This document shows, piece by piece, positions 1-7,183 of a stretch of 17,179 nucleotides of DNA (positions are counted from its first letter, which is position 1; every line of letters begins with the position of its first letter). The translations under genes were made by a program, and so were the position numbers. The DNA is from Coxiellaceae bacterium. GTDB taxonomy: Bacteria > Pseudomonadota > Gammaproteobacteria > Coxiellales > Coxiellaceae. The DNA lies in contig DMFG01000111.1 in assembly GCA_003450655.1 (NCBI GenBank), forward strand, positions 1 through 17,179, given 5' to 3'. A model generated the notes under the pieces. That model was given only the letters and a program-made list of their open reading frames with translations, did not search any database and was not told the DNA's origin.

Positions 1-2
1 CT

Positions 3-188
3 AATACATTTATCACACAGAGTAATAATTGGTACAAAGTAGCTTACGGCCGCTACACATCACAGCGAGCTGCTAAACAAGCTTTACGATCATTACCATC
101 CACATTCAAAGGTGCCTGGATAACACGCTTACCAAAAACACAAGCCACTCAAACGGCTGCTCTAAAGCTACCTCAGCCTAAAGCTTAA
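3..188 (+). CDS. C-terminal fragment of a SPOR-domain (DamX-like) protein
   Basis: An open frame enters from the left edge and stops at TAA 186-188, leaving about 61 residues. The part WYKVAYGRYTSQRAAKQAL followed by a Leu-Pro and a Trp-Ile-Thr-Arg-Leu stretch is the second half of a SPOR domain, which binds denuded peptidoglycan glycan at the division septum. Spacing and residues (WY, G-Y-S, A-L--LP, then W near the end) resemble the end of E. coli DamX, an inner-membrane division protein. The N-terminal cytoplasmic and membrane parts lie outside the window, so DamX identity is an inference; any SPOR protein (FtsN, DedD or an ATPase-SPOR fusion) would be possible. The neighbouring gene is not the usual dam methylase. 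Confidence 0.7.
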   Translation, partial: NTFITQSNNWYKVAYGRYTSQRAAKQALRSLPSTFKGAWITRLPKTQATQTAALKLPQPKA

Positions 189-194
189 CAACTC

Positions 195-220
195 CCCCCG
201 AAAGATATAACTCTCGGGGG
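195..220. terminator. GC-rich inverted repeat, possible terminator of the SPOR gene
   Basis: CCCCCGA pairs with TCGGGGG, the stem continues past one mismatch with AG/CT, and the loop is ATATAA. It begins 7 bases after the SPOR gene stop and ends 31 bases before the next start. No T-run follows on either strand, so it is not a canonical intrinsic terminator. It may be a transcript-stabilising or Rho-assisted 3' end. Confidence 0.45.
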
Positions 221-251
221 ACTCCTACCCAACACACTAGGTATATTACTC

Positions 252-2084
252 GTGACTCATACTCCTATACATATTCGCTATATAAATGGCAATCGACTCA
301 CTCGCGCTTTAATTGCTGGCATACAAGCTGTTATAGACAACCAAGAACATCTCAACACAATCAATGTGTTTCCTGTTGCAGATAAAGATACGGGAACTAA
401 CTTAGCAATGACACTGAAAAGCGTATTACATACCATACAAAAAACTCCTCCACAGCCTCTCCCGCAATTACTGCATCTAGTTACTGATGCAGCCTTAAAT
501 GGCTCACGAGGAAACTCAGGCGCTATCTTTGCTCAGTTTTTTGTAGGCTTAGGGCAACATACTTCTGATAGAACATGGGATATAAAAAAAGCCTCACATT
601 CCATCTCATCCGCTACGCAATATGCGACAAGCGCAGTAACAGAACCAAAGCCAGGCACTATACTCAGCGTTATGCAAACCTTCTCCGACACTTTCTCACA
701 ATATGCTGAAAAAACATTAGACTTGCTTGAGGCATGGAAAAAAGCCTTAAAACAAGCCAAAATATCATTGCAACTAACCACTACACAACTCGATGCCTGT
801 CGAAAAGCCAGTGTTGTAGATGCTGGCGCTCAAGGATTCGTTGATTTTCTAACGGGTATTGATAACTTCTTACATCTTGGATCACTTCACCACTACACCA
901 TACCCAGTGAGTCAGATATTGAAATTATCATCCCTCCTGAAGTACATGCTATTGATGATGGTTTTCGTTATTGCACAGAATGTCTCATAGAGGGTAGTGA
1001 GATCAACCACCCCACTCTACGCACAAAACTATCAAAACATGGTAGCTCACTCATACTTGCAGGGCACTCGAAAAAAACTAAACTCCATATCCACACCAAT
1101 AATCCCAACGCAGTCTTTGAACTATGTCGAGAATTTGGAACTATACACAATGAAAAAGCAGATGATATGATTCACCAACAGTCCGCAAAACAACATTCGA
1201 TTGCGATTCTAACTGACTCCTCTGCTGATTTCCCTCAATCCACTACTGAAAAATACCACATACATGTTGTACCTCTGGGAATTAGCTTTGGTGACAAAAC
1301 TTACACAGACAAGTTCTCATTATCACCCAAACAGTTCTATGAGAAAATGGCTAAAGAAACAACTCACCCTGCTAGTTCTCAGCCCTCTGCAGGTGACTAT
1401 AAACGTTCCTATGAATATCTAAGTAGTCACTACGATGCTATCATTGCGATTCATCTTCCGGAAAAACATAGTGGAACCTTGCAGGCTTCTCGACTAGCTG
1501 CTCAACAACATACACCTGACAACTACCCCACTACTATAATCGATGCCGGTACAATTAGCGGCGGACAAGGACTAATCGTAACACTGGCTGCTAAAGCATC
1601 AGATGCCGGCTACACATTTTCAGATATCATACAACTCATCGAAAAACATAAACATAAAATAAGGCAATATGCGGCAGTGCCAGACTTACGTTTTGCCGTT
1701 AGAGGAGGAAGAGTACCCGCATGGAAACAAAAAATACTACATGCATTAAGACTAACTCCGATTCTTTCATTTAATGATACAAATCGCATTCGTGTTTGCA
1801 AACTCATCATAGGTAAAAAATACTTCGCAAAAAAATTCGCTCAATTCATCCAACGCCAACTAAAAAACACGACAGCATACACTCTCATTATTGAGCATTG
1901 TAATAATCTTTCCGCAGCAAAAATTGCAGAAAACTACCTCAAATCTACTTCACTGAACATTACTCAATGCAGCATCATTGAAGCTTCTCCAGCATTAGGT
2001 ATACATGCAGGAGTTGGCACTCTTGGCATTGCCTATCAAGAAGACATTGCAATTCATAACTCTAGTGAGAATAAACAAACATAG
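252..2084 (+). CDS. DhaL/DAK2 - FakA middle - DegV (FakB) fusion, putative one-chain fatty acid kinase
   Basis: 610 residues from a GTG start with TAGG about 10 bases upstream. Residues 11-205 form a DhaL/DAK2 nucleotide-binding domain: NVFPVADKDTGTN (38-50) keeps the Asp residues that hold Mg-ATP, with GSRGNSG at 84-90 and KPGTIL near 133. Residues about 225-310 match the FakA middle domain: C241 in YCTEC and H279/H281 in LHIHT fall where FakA has its Cys-His-His zinc site. From about 315 a full DegV/FakB domain follows: TDSSADFP (321-328), SSQPSAGDY (375-383), a GGR motif at 485-487, and GIHAGVG (583-589). In Firmicutes FakA phosphorylates fatty acids carried by separate FakB proteins, giving acyl-phosphate for phospholipid synthesis. 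Here the carrier replaces the FakA C-terminal domain. The kinase role is inferred from domains; the acyl acceptor pathway is not visible in this window. Confidence 0.85.
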   Translation: MTHTPIHIRYINGNRLTRALIAGIQAVIDNQEHLNTINVFPVADKDTGTNLAMTLKSVLHTIQKTPPQPLPQLLHLVTDAALNGSRGNSGAIFAQFFVGLGQHTSDRTWDIKKASHSISSATQYATSAVTEPKPGTILSVMQTFSDTFSQYAEKTLDLLEAWKKALKQAKISLQLTTTQLDACRKASVVDAGAQGFVDFLTGIDNFLHLGSLHHYTIPSESDIEIIIPPEVHAIDDGFRYCTECLIEGSEINHPTLRTKLSKHGSSLILAGHSKKTKLHIHTNNPNAVFELCREFGTIHNEKADDMIHQQSAKQHSIAILTDSSADFPQSTTEKYHIHVVPLGISFGDKTYTDKFSLSPKQFYEKMAKETTHPASSQPSAGDYKRSYEYLSSHYDAIIAIHLPEKHSGTLQASRLAAQQHTPDNYPTTIIDAGTISGGQGLIVTLAAKASDAGYTFSDIIQLIEKHKHKIRQYAAVPDLRFAVRGGRVPAWKQKILHALRLTPILSFNDTNRIRVCKLIIGKKYFAKKFAQFIQRQLKNTTAYTLIIEHCNNLSAAKIAENYLKSTSLNITQCSIIEASPALGIHAGVGTLGIAYQEDIAIHNSSENKQT

Positions 2085-2112
2085 CGCTCAAAGAAACAGG
2101 TTGGCCTTCATA

Positions 2113-2451
2113 TCAACTCGCCTTAACACTGCCATCAATCATCGCGGGCAACCAACATTGCGCAATAATCAGTGCACAAGAAAAAATACGGTGACACTGA
2201 ATAGTCATACACTGCGATAAGGAAAAAATAGAAGTACACATCAATAATACATGTGATAACAGTGAACTCGGTGACTGAGAACTGCTGTCTCTACGATTAT
2301 CACTTTCACTTGCTTCATACCTTGATGACTGATAATCGTTAACAACAGCTAAACTTGCTACTGCATTTCCTGACGTCATTTTTGGTAAGCAATGTATCTC
2401 CGAAATCAAGGTAATGTACTGTGCCCTACGATAAGCATTCATTCCATCCAT
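2113..2451 (-). CDS. Unknown 112-residue Cys-rich protein downstream of the type I secretion operon
   Basis: I do not recognise this protein. The frame is supported by AGGAG (2462-2466) placed 10 bases before the ATG and by codon choice like its neighbours. The first half (to about residue 70) is polar, with a Ser/Asp/Arg-rich linker. The second half has two hydrophobic stretches, around LLSHVLLMCTSIFSL and IFSCALIIAQCWL, and most of the seven Cys residues. It lies 99 bases after the TolC-like gene on the same strand and converges with the DegV fusion gene (28-base gap). It could be a fourth operon member, such as an accessory factor or immunity protein, or an independent orphan. No double-glycine leader or RTX repeat is present, so it does not look like a classic type I substrate. 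Confidence 0.45.
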   Translation of the reverse strand: MDGMNAYRRAQYITLISEIHCLPKMTSGNAVASLAVVNDYQSSRYEASESDNRRDSSSQSPSSLLSHVLLMCTSIFSLSQCMTIQCHRIFSCALIIAQCWLPAMIDGSVKAS

Positions 2452-2461
2452 GGTGAACTGT

Positions 2462-2490
2462 CTCCTGTTACTAAACTCAATAACAACAGG
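2462..2490 (-). promoter_or_regulatory. Hairpin overlapping the ribosome binding site of the 112-residue gene
   Basis: On the minus strand CCTGTTGTTA (2490-2481) pairs with TAGTAACAGG (2473-2464) over 10 bp with two G-U pairs, around a 7-base loop. The last three bases of the stem are the first three of the AGGAG ribosome binding site (2466-2462). Folding would partly mask the site, so translation could be controlled by structure, temperature or a binding factor. The pairing is seen; regulation is inference. Confidence 0.4.
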
Positions 2491-2550
2491 ATATCAAACT
2501 GGAAAATATCATAATTGACCTAAAGCAATCCGCACGAAAAAATTGCTCTA

Positions 2551-3825
2551 TTATCGAAACCATCCTTGAAGATGCTCTAACGTATTAGGCTTCAGAGTCC
2601 CAGCTTGCTGCTCTAACAGGCTTAATGCTGATAAATACTGCACCCTACCAGCCACATACTGAATATTAGCGTTATATAAATTAGTTTGCTGATCAATCAC
2701 ATCAAGCAAAGTCTGGTTACCTGCGTTATAACCTTCACTCGTATTTTTCAGTGCGCTTGCATTTGACTCAACAGCTCTTTTTTCAGCTTTAATTTGACTA
2801 ATACCATTCACCATACTACTAAAAGCACTGTTTGCTAACATCATTGCATTATTGTAAACACCCTGGCGTTCTGCCTGAGACTTTTGATAAAGAGCCATAG
2901 CACTAGCAACATTCGCACTAACTGCACCGCCTTGAAAACCATCGTAGTCAACAGTTAATTCATAGAGAAAATGCTCATCCACATACTCTGGATCGGTGGG
3001 GTAATACGAGGCTTTTGCACCGATAACTGGGAAATACCCACCCCGCGACTCACCTAAAGCAGCTTTTGCTACTGCTACACCCTCACTAGCTGATTGAATC
3101 GATAGGTTTTGCTGCGTCACTCTCTTCAACCATAAACTTAACTGATTAGGTTGTGGATGTAATAACTTAAATGATGATTTAAACCTGGGTATATGCTTGA
3201 TCGGAGCGCCAGTTAATTCAATTAATTGCTGCTGTGCATTATGCAGTTGAATATCAGCTGTTACTAATTGCGAACGATATAAATCATATGAGGCTTTAAT
3301 TCGATCTAAATCCGTCACTGTAGCATGATGCAAACGATAACGTTCTTTAACAGCCTCCATTTGCTGCTTAACAGCGTCGACCTGCTCTTTTGTTAATATA
3401 TCAATTTCATGAGTGCGAACAACATCTAAATATCTTGTAACAACTCGCTGCATAAGATCTTGCTGTGCAACTGATAGATCTAACACTGCTTGTCTTACTT
3501 GAGCCTGTGCTTTTGACACCCTCTTAATAGCTGACCAATTAAAGACTGTCTGTGTTCCATTCACTGCAAAAGAGTCAATATCATTATCTGAATGATTAGA
3601 TAACAAGTCACCACTGGCTGAAATTCGTGGAAAAAAGGCAGACCAAGCTGACTTAGTTGCCTCTTTTTGTGACATATATTCTGCTTGTGCCTGCATATAG
3701 ACACTGTCATGATTCAGAGATTGATGGTAAGCATCAAGCAATGTACTTGCCATTACTGACCCCGTACAAGAAAAGATAATCCCAGAAACTATTGCCCTAA
3801 AACGTATGTTAATCATGCAGTCCAT
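2551..3825 (-). CDS. TolC-family outer membrane channel of a type I secretion system
   Basis: 424 residues, the usual size for the type I secretion TolC family. An N-terminal signal peptide (basic INIRFR, hydrophobic core, cleavage near VMAS) sends it to the outer membrane. The rest is helical with Gln- and Ala-rich heptads. The C-terminal diagnostic block is GYNAGNQTLLDVIDQQTNLY followed by an A-Y-LSAL-LEQQAGTL pattern, equivalent to the family consensus GT-TLLDVLDAQ---YNA and AAGTL. It is the exit duct for the ABC exporter and adaptor encoded upstream and starts 9 bases after the adaptor stop. An in-frame ATG at 3816 is an equally good start (three residues shorter), because the GTGAG motif sits too near the first ATG. 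A dedicated TolC in the operon suggests a self-contained exporter. Confidence 0.9.
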   Translation of the reverse strand: MDCMINIRFRAIVSGIIFSCTGSVMASTLLDAYHQSLNHDSVYMQAQAEYMSQKEATKSAWSAFFPRISASGDLLSNHSDNDIDSFAVNGTQTVFNWSAIKRVSKAQAQVRQAVLDLSVAQQDLMQRVVTRYLDVVRTHEIDILTKEQVDAVKQQMEAVKERYRLHHATVTDLDRIKASYDLYRSQLVTADIQLHNAQQQLIELTGAPIKHIPRFKSSFKLLHPQPNQLSLWLKRVTQQNLSIQSASEGVAVAKAALGESRGGYFPVIGAKASYYPTDPEYVDEHFLYELTVDYDGFQGGAVSANVASAMALYQKSQAERQGVYNNAMMLANSAFSSMVNGISQIKAEKRAVESNASALKNTSEGYNAGNQTLLDVIDQQTNLYNANIQYVAGRVQYLSALSLLEQQAGTLKPNTLEHLQGWFR

Positions 3826-3834
3826 TCGCTCACT

Positions 3835-5193
3835 TTATTGTTCCCTAAAAGCTCGACCAAAACTATCTATTACTGGCGTGGTCAAATAACTAAATAATGT
3901 TCTATTATCCGTAATTACCATCACTTGTACAGGCATACCTGGATATAATTCTTGCGCCTTAGATAAGTTACTCAACTGGCTCTCATCCAGTTCAATCTTA
4001 GCTTTATAGTATAACTCTCCAGTTGTCTCATCTGTAAATGAGTCAGCTGATACGCTTATCACCTTACCTTCGAGTGTTGGAGTATTTCTGGTCTTAAATG
4101 CGATTAAATCCACTTTAGCAATCAATCCTTTATGAACAATATCAATATCCATTGGGCTAATTCTAGCATCAATCACTAATTGCTCTTCTGGAACAATATC
4201 CATTAAAGGTTCACCAGATTTAATAACCCCACCAATGGTATGCACTTTCATGTCCACAATTGTACCATTTTGAGGGGAACGAATTTCAGTACGTTTTAAC
4301 ACATCACCTTCAATAATTTCTTTTTTCATTAAGTCTGCAATTCGCTGATGTGATTCTCGTAACTGTGACAAGATTTCTTTCAATCGATCAGCTTTCATAG
4401 TATGTATTTTAGTTTTTGTTTCGCCAATCTTTTGATTCAAGACGGCTATTTTTGAAACGGTCTCTCCACGAATACCTTGCAATCTCGCAGCTGACCGCTG
4501 AAGTTCTAATAATTTAGGCTTTTCAATCAAACGTTTTTCAGCAAGCTCTTTTACAGCTGCCACCTCTTCTTGAATCAAATTATATTGCCTAATCGTAGAT
4601 TTTAGTTGTGACTGCGCACCTTTAATTTGCTCCTGAAGCTGTATTATTTGTTGCTCTAGAATACTAATATTACCAAGAAAAGAGGCTTGGTTTGTTTTAA
4701 AAATGGTTTCCTGACTATTCATGAGAGCTTTCACTTTAGGATCTGTGTTTGCTGCTTGCTCTAATTTTTCATCAAACGTTATCGACTTCGCATTATCCCT
4801 CTCAGAAGATAACCGCGCCTCGATTGACATCAAGCGGTATAATTCACCTTGTGTTAACTTAAATGCTGCCTGTGACTGAGTATTTTCCAAGGAAATGAGC
4901 AACTGACCCTTATGAACATTTTCACCATCACGCACATTAATTCGCTGCACAATCCCGCCCTCTAAATGCTGAATTGTCCTACGATTACCTGTCACAACTA
5001 CTTTACCCGATGCAATCGCAGCACTTTCAATAGGTGCCAGAGTTGACCATAGAGCAAAACCACCAAAAAAAACCACTAATACAATAAGGCCAAATGTCAC
5101 AAAAAAACGACTATTGGGTTTTTTAGCAAAAGAGACGCCTAAAGTTGCTTCAATACCGCTAACTTCTTTTTCAACAGGGTATTTTTCATCCAT
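3835..5193 (-). CDS. HlyD-family periplasmic adaptor of a type I secretion system
   Basis: 452 residues. The start is fixed by GGAG seven bases before the ATG. Residues 1-29 are cytoplasmic, 30-52 a single membrane segment, then the first lipoyl/beta-barrel strand region with RRTIQHLEGGIVQRINVRDG (71-90), typical of PrtE/HlyD adaptors. About 160-295 is a long coiled-coil hairpin rich in Gln, Glu and Lys. The second lipoyl half follows (LKRTEIRSPQNGTIVDMKVH), then a beta-barrel with PGMPVQVMV near the C-terminus. It bridges the inner-membrane ABC exporter and the TolC channel. It begins 21 bases after the ABC gene stop, so co-transcription and probably translational coupling are expected. No anomaly seen. 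Confidence 0.93.
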   Translation of the reverse strand: MDEKYPVEKEVSGIEATLGVSFAKKPNSRFFVTFGLIVLVVFFGGFALWSTLAPIESAAIASGKVVVTGNRRTIQHLEGGIVQRINVRDGENVHKGQLLISLENTQSQAAFKLTQGELYRLMSIEARLSSERDNAKSITFDEKLEQAANTDPKVKALMNSQETIFKTNQASFLGNISILEQQIIQLQEQIKGAQSQLKSTIRQYNLIQEEVAAVKELAEKRLIEKPKLLELQRSAARLQGIRGETVSKIAVLNQKIGETKTKIHTMKADRLKEILSQLRESHQRIADLMKKEIIEGDVLKRTEIRSPQNGTIVDMKVHTIGGVIKSGEPLMDIVPEEQLVIDARISPMDIDIVHKGLIAKVDLIAFKTRNTPTLEGKVISVSADSFTDETTGELYYKAKIELDESQLSNLSKAQELYPGMPVQVMVITDNRTLFSYLTTPVIDSFGRAFREQ

Positions 5194-5214
5194 ACATGTG
5201 CTCCATTCTGTGCG

Positions 5215-6906
5215 TCATTGCTTTTGCTGTTGTTGTTTTTTTTGCTGCATCATTTTTTCTATTCCTGAAAAAACTTGGTCGCGAGGACCTAATGCCTGCA
5301 TCACCCCATCTTTCACAATCATTACTTTATCGACCACATTAATGAAATTAGGTTGATGTGTTACCATAAGAAGGGTAACACCACGATTTTTAGCTTCTGT
5401 TACAGCCTTCATCAATGCAATTGTACCTTGCTCATCTAAATTAGCATTTGGCTCATCTAATACTAATAAACAAGGATTACCATAAAATGCTCGCGCCAAG
5501 GCTACTCGTTGTTTTTGCCCTCCTGACAACCCATAATTACTAACTTCTGTATGATAACCTTTGGGTAATTCAAGAATCATTTCATGACACCCTGCTAACT
5601 TCGCTGCCTCAACAACTGCCTCATCACCTTCCTCTTTCATACGTGAAATATTATCTTTGATAGTCCCTGGTAATAGTTGAACCTCTTGAGGGCAATATCC
5701 AATGTATTGCCCCAACTCCCCACGATCACAAAATGCCATATCACAACCGTCCATCGATACACGACCGTGTGTTGGCTTCCAAATACCTAACATCAAGCGC
5801 ATTAATGTGGATTTACCAGCACCAGAAGGACCCATAACTGCAATACTATCACCTGGAGAAACCTCTGCATTGATGCCTTTTATAATTGGCTGCTCTACAC
5901 CTTGAGGTTGATAATATAATCGTTCTATCGTAATTCGGCCTTTTGCTTCTGCTAGAAAAGGAGATTTTTCTGTACTACTTTGCTCTATCAAATACAATTT
6001 CAAACGCTCATAAGCTTGCTTAGTAGCTATAAATCGTCGCCATGTGCTTAAAACTGCAACCATGGGCGCCATAGCTCGCCCCGTCAATATAGACGCCGCT
6101 ATCATTGCTCCTGGAGTGAATTGATTGGCAACCACCAAATAGGCACCCATACCTAAAATGGAAACCTGCAACATCATGCGTAAAATCTTTGCTAGGGATA
6201 ACAAACTAATTGATCGGCTTGAAACGATATTCTTTTTTTCAATCACTTCTTCATTTTTTGCAAACCACTTGCATAATATGCTGTCTAACATACCCATGGC
6301 TTGAACAGCTTCCGCATTTCTTAGTGTTGACATGACAAATGACTGCGAAGCCATATTATCTTTTGCTGAACTCTCTGAAAGACGACGTGTCACCACCTCA
6401 TTGACAACAGAAACAATCAATAATAGTAACAACCCTATGGTGGCGACAAAACCTAGTATCGGATGTAATAAATAAATAACAGCCACATAAATAACTGCCC
6501 ATGGGGCATCTACCATTGCCAAAATATCATTTCCGCATAAAAAATCTCGAACCTTTCCAATATCGACCATAGACTGCTGAGTATAAGGATTTCCCTGAAT
6601 GGTTGTTTCAGCACTACGAACAAATGCCTCTGGGCTTAACTTATTATCCAACCAATGACTAACCTTAATGAGAACTTTAGACCTCACAGCATCCAATACG
6701 CCCATAATGATTAATGCAAAAACAGCCAATAAGGTTAAAAAAATCAAGGTATCATAGCCTTGACTAGCTAATACACGATCAAAAACTTGTAACATATATA
6801 ACGGAATTGTCAGCTGTAATAAATTCACAAAACAACTAAAAATAGTTACTGCAATAAAAGAAGACTTACACTGAGCAAGAATCATTCGAAGTTTAGATTG
6901 TTTCAT
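5215..6906 (-). CDS. PrtD/AprD-type type I secretion ABC exporter (permease-ATPase)
   Basis: 563 residues from ATG 6906, chosen because GGTG lies 6 bases upstream; GTG 6918 would add four residues. The N-terminal half carries hydrophobic segments at about 14-40, 50-72, 135-168 and 240-285. There is no C39 peptidase domain, as expected for the PrtD branch that exports substrates with uncleaved C-terminal signals. The ATPase half has Walker A GPSGAGKSTL (about 358-367), a Q-loop in YCPQEVQLLPGT, signature LSGGQKQR (about 458-465), Walker B LLVLDEPNANLD (about 479-490) and the H-loop VTHQP (about 514-518), all intact. The C-terminus ends in a Gln/Lys tail, KMMQQKKQQQQKQ, encoded by CAA/CAG and A runs. 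Family substrates include RTX proteases, lipases, HasA and S-layer proteins; none is seen here. Confidence 0.93.
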   Translation of the reverse strand: MKQSKLRMILAQCKSSFIAVTIFSCFVNLLQLTIPLYMLQVFDRVLASQGYDTLIFLTLLAVFALIIMGVLDAVRSKVLIKVSHWLDNKLSPEAFVRSAETTIQGNPYTQQSMVDIGKVRDFLCGNDILAMVDAPWAVIYVAVIYLLHPILGFVATIGLLLLLIVSVVNEVVTRRLSESSAKDNMASQSFVMSTLRNAEAVQAMGMLDSILCKWFAKNEEVIEKKNIVSSRSISLLSLAKILRMMLQVSILGMGAYLVVANQFTPGAMIAASILTGRAMAPMVAVLSTWRRFIATKQAYERLKLYLIEQSSTEKSPFLAEAKGRITIERLYYQPQGVEQPIIKGINAEVSPGDSIAVMGPSGAGKSTLMRLMLGIWKPTHGRVSMDGCDMAFCDRGELGQYIGYCPQEVQLLPGTIKDNISRMKEEGDEAVVEAAKLAGCHEMILELPKGYHTEVSNYGLSGGQKQRVALARAFYGNPCLLVLDEPNANLDEQGTIALMKAVTEAKNRGVTLLMVTHQPNFINVVDKVMIVKDGVMQALGPRDQVFSGIEKMMQQKKQQQQKQ

Positions 6907-6943
6907 TGATAACACCACCCCACATCATATTAAGATCACTCAT
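6893..6943 (-). CDS. 16-codon upstream ORF overlapping the ABC exporter start
   Basis: Encodes MSDLNMMWGGVINETI and ends at TAA, 14 bases inside the exporter gene in another frame. GAGG lies 8 bases before its ATG, a better ribosome binding site than that of the exporter itself. Ribosomes ending here would terminate just past the exporter start, which could permit coupled re-initiation. It could also be a chance frame; no family is recognised. Confidence 0.35.
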   Translation of the reverse strand: MSDLNMMWGGVINETI

Positions 6944-7123
6944 ACTGATAACCTCATTTTATGTTAAATTTTTTACCTATGAATTGCAAAAGATTATATA
7001 AATATTAAATTATTAAAGAGATCGGATAATAATTAACCCATATATCTATTTAAGTGAACAGAATACTTAAAAATAGACAAAAAGATTATGATTAAGAATT
7101 AAAAATATAGGGCGCGAGCATCA
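6944..7123 (-). promoter_or_regulatory. A+T-rich leader and promoter region of the secretion operon
   Basis: No gene is seen in this stretch, which is visibly richer in A and T than any neighbour, especially 6960-7110. On the minus strand an exact TATAAT lies at 6993-6998, 50 bases before the upstream ORF. The hexamer 17 bases further upstream does not resemble TTGACA, so the promoter may need an activator or an alternative spacing. A+T-rich leaders of this kind are typical of genes silenced by H-NS-like proteins; that is inference. Confidence 0.4.
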
Positions 7124-7156
7124 TATTAGACCCTAAGAAACAGGGAGCCCCTAATA
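7124..7156 (-). terminator. Imperfect hairpin downstream of waaA
   Basis: TATTAG (7156-7151 on the minus strand) pairs with CTAATA (7129-7124). An inner CCCT/AGGG stem encloses a 7-base loop, separated from the outer stem by an asymmetric internal loop. It starts about 28 bases after the waaA stop. The nearest T-run is about 20 bases further on, so it is at best a non-canonical terminator or a 3'-end structure. Confidence 0.35.
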
Positions 7157-7183
7157 CCGACATAAACAAAACGAAATAATATG

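Noticed and set aside
2005..2220. A 71-codon plus-strand frame overlapping the end of the DegV fusion gene
   Set aside because: It overlaps the true C-terminus of the fusion, lacks a ribosome site and is antisense to the better-supported 112-residue gene.
2524..2547. AGCAAT/ATTGCT inverted repeat just after the TolC-like gene stop
   Set aside because: Only 6 bp with a 12-base loop. The T-run lies in the loop rather than after the stem, so it is not a convincing terminator.
6893..6943. Reading the upstream ORF as a double-glycine leader peptide and type I substrate
   Set aside because: Sixteen residues leave almost no cargo after the Gly-Gly pair, and the exporter has no C39 peptidase to cleave such leaders.
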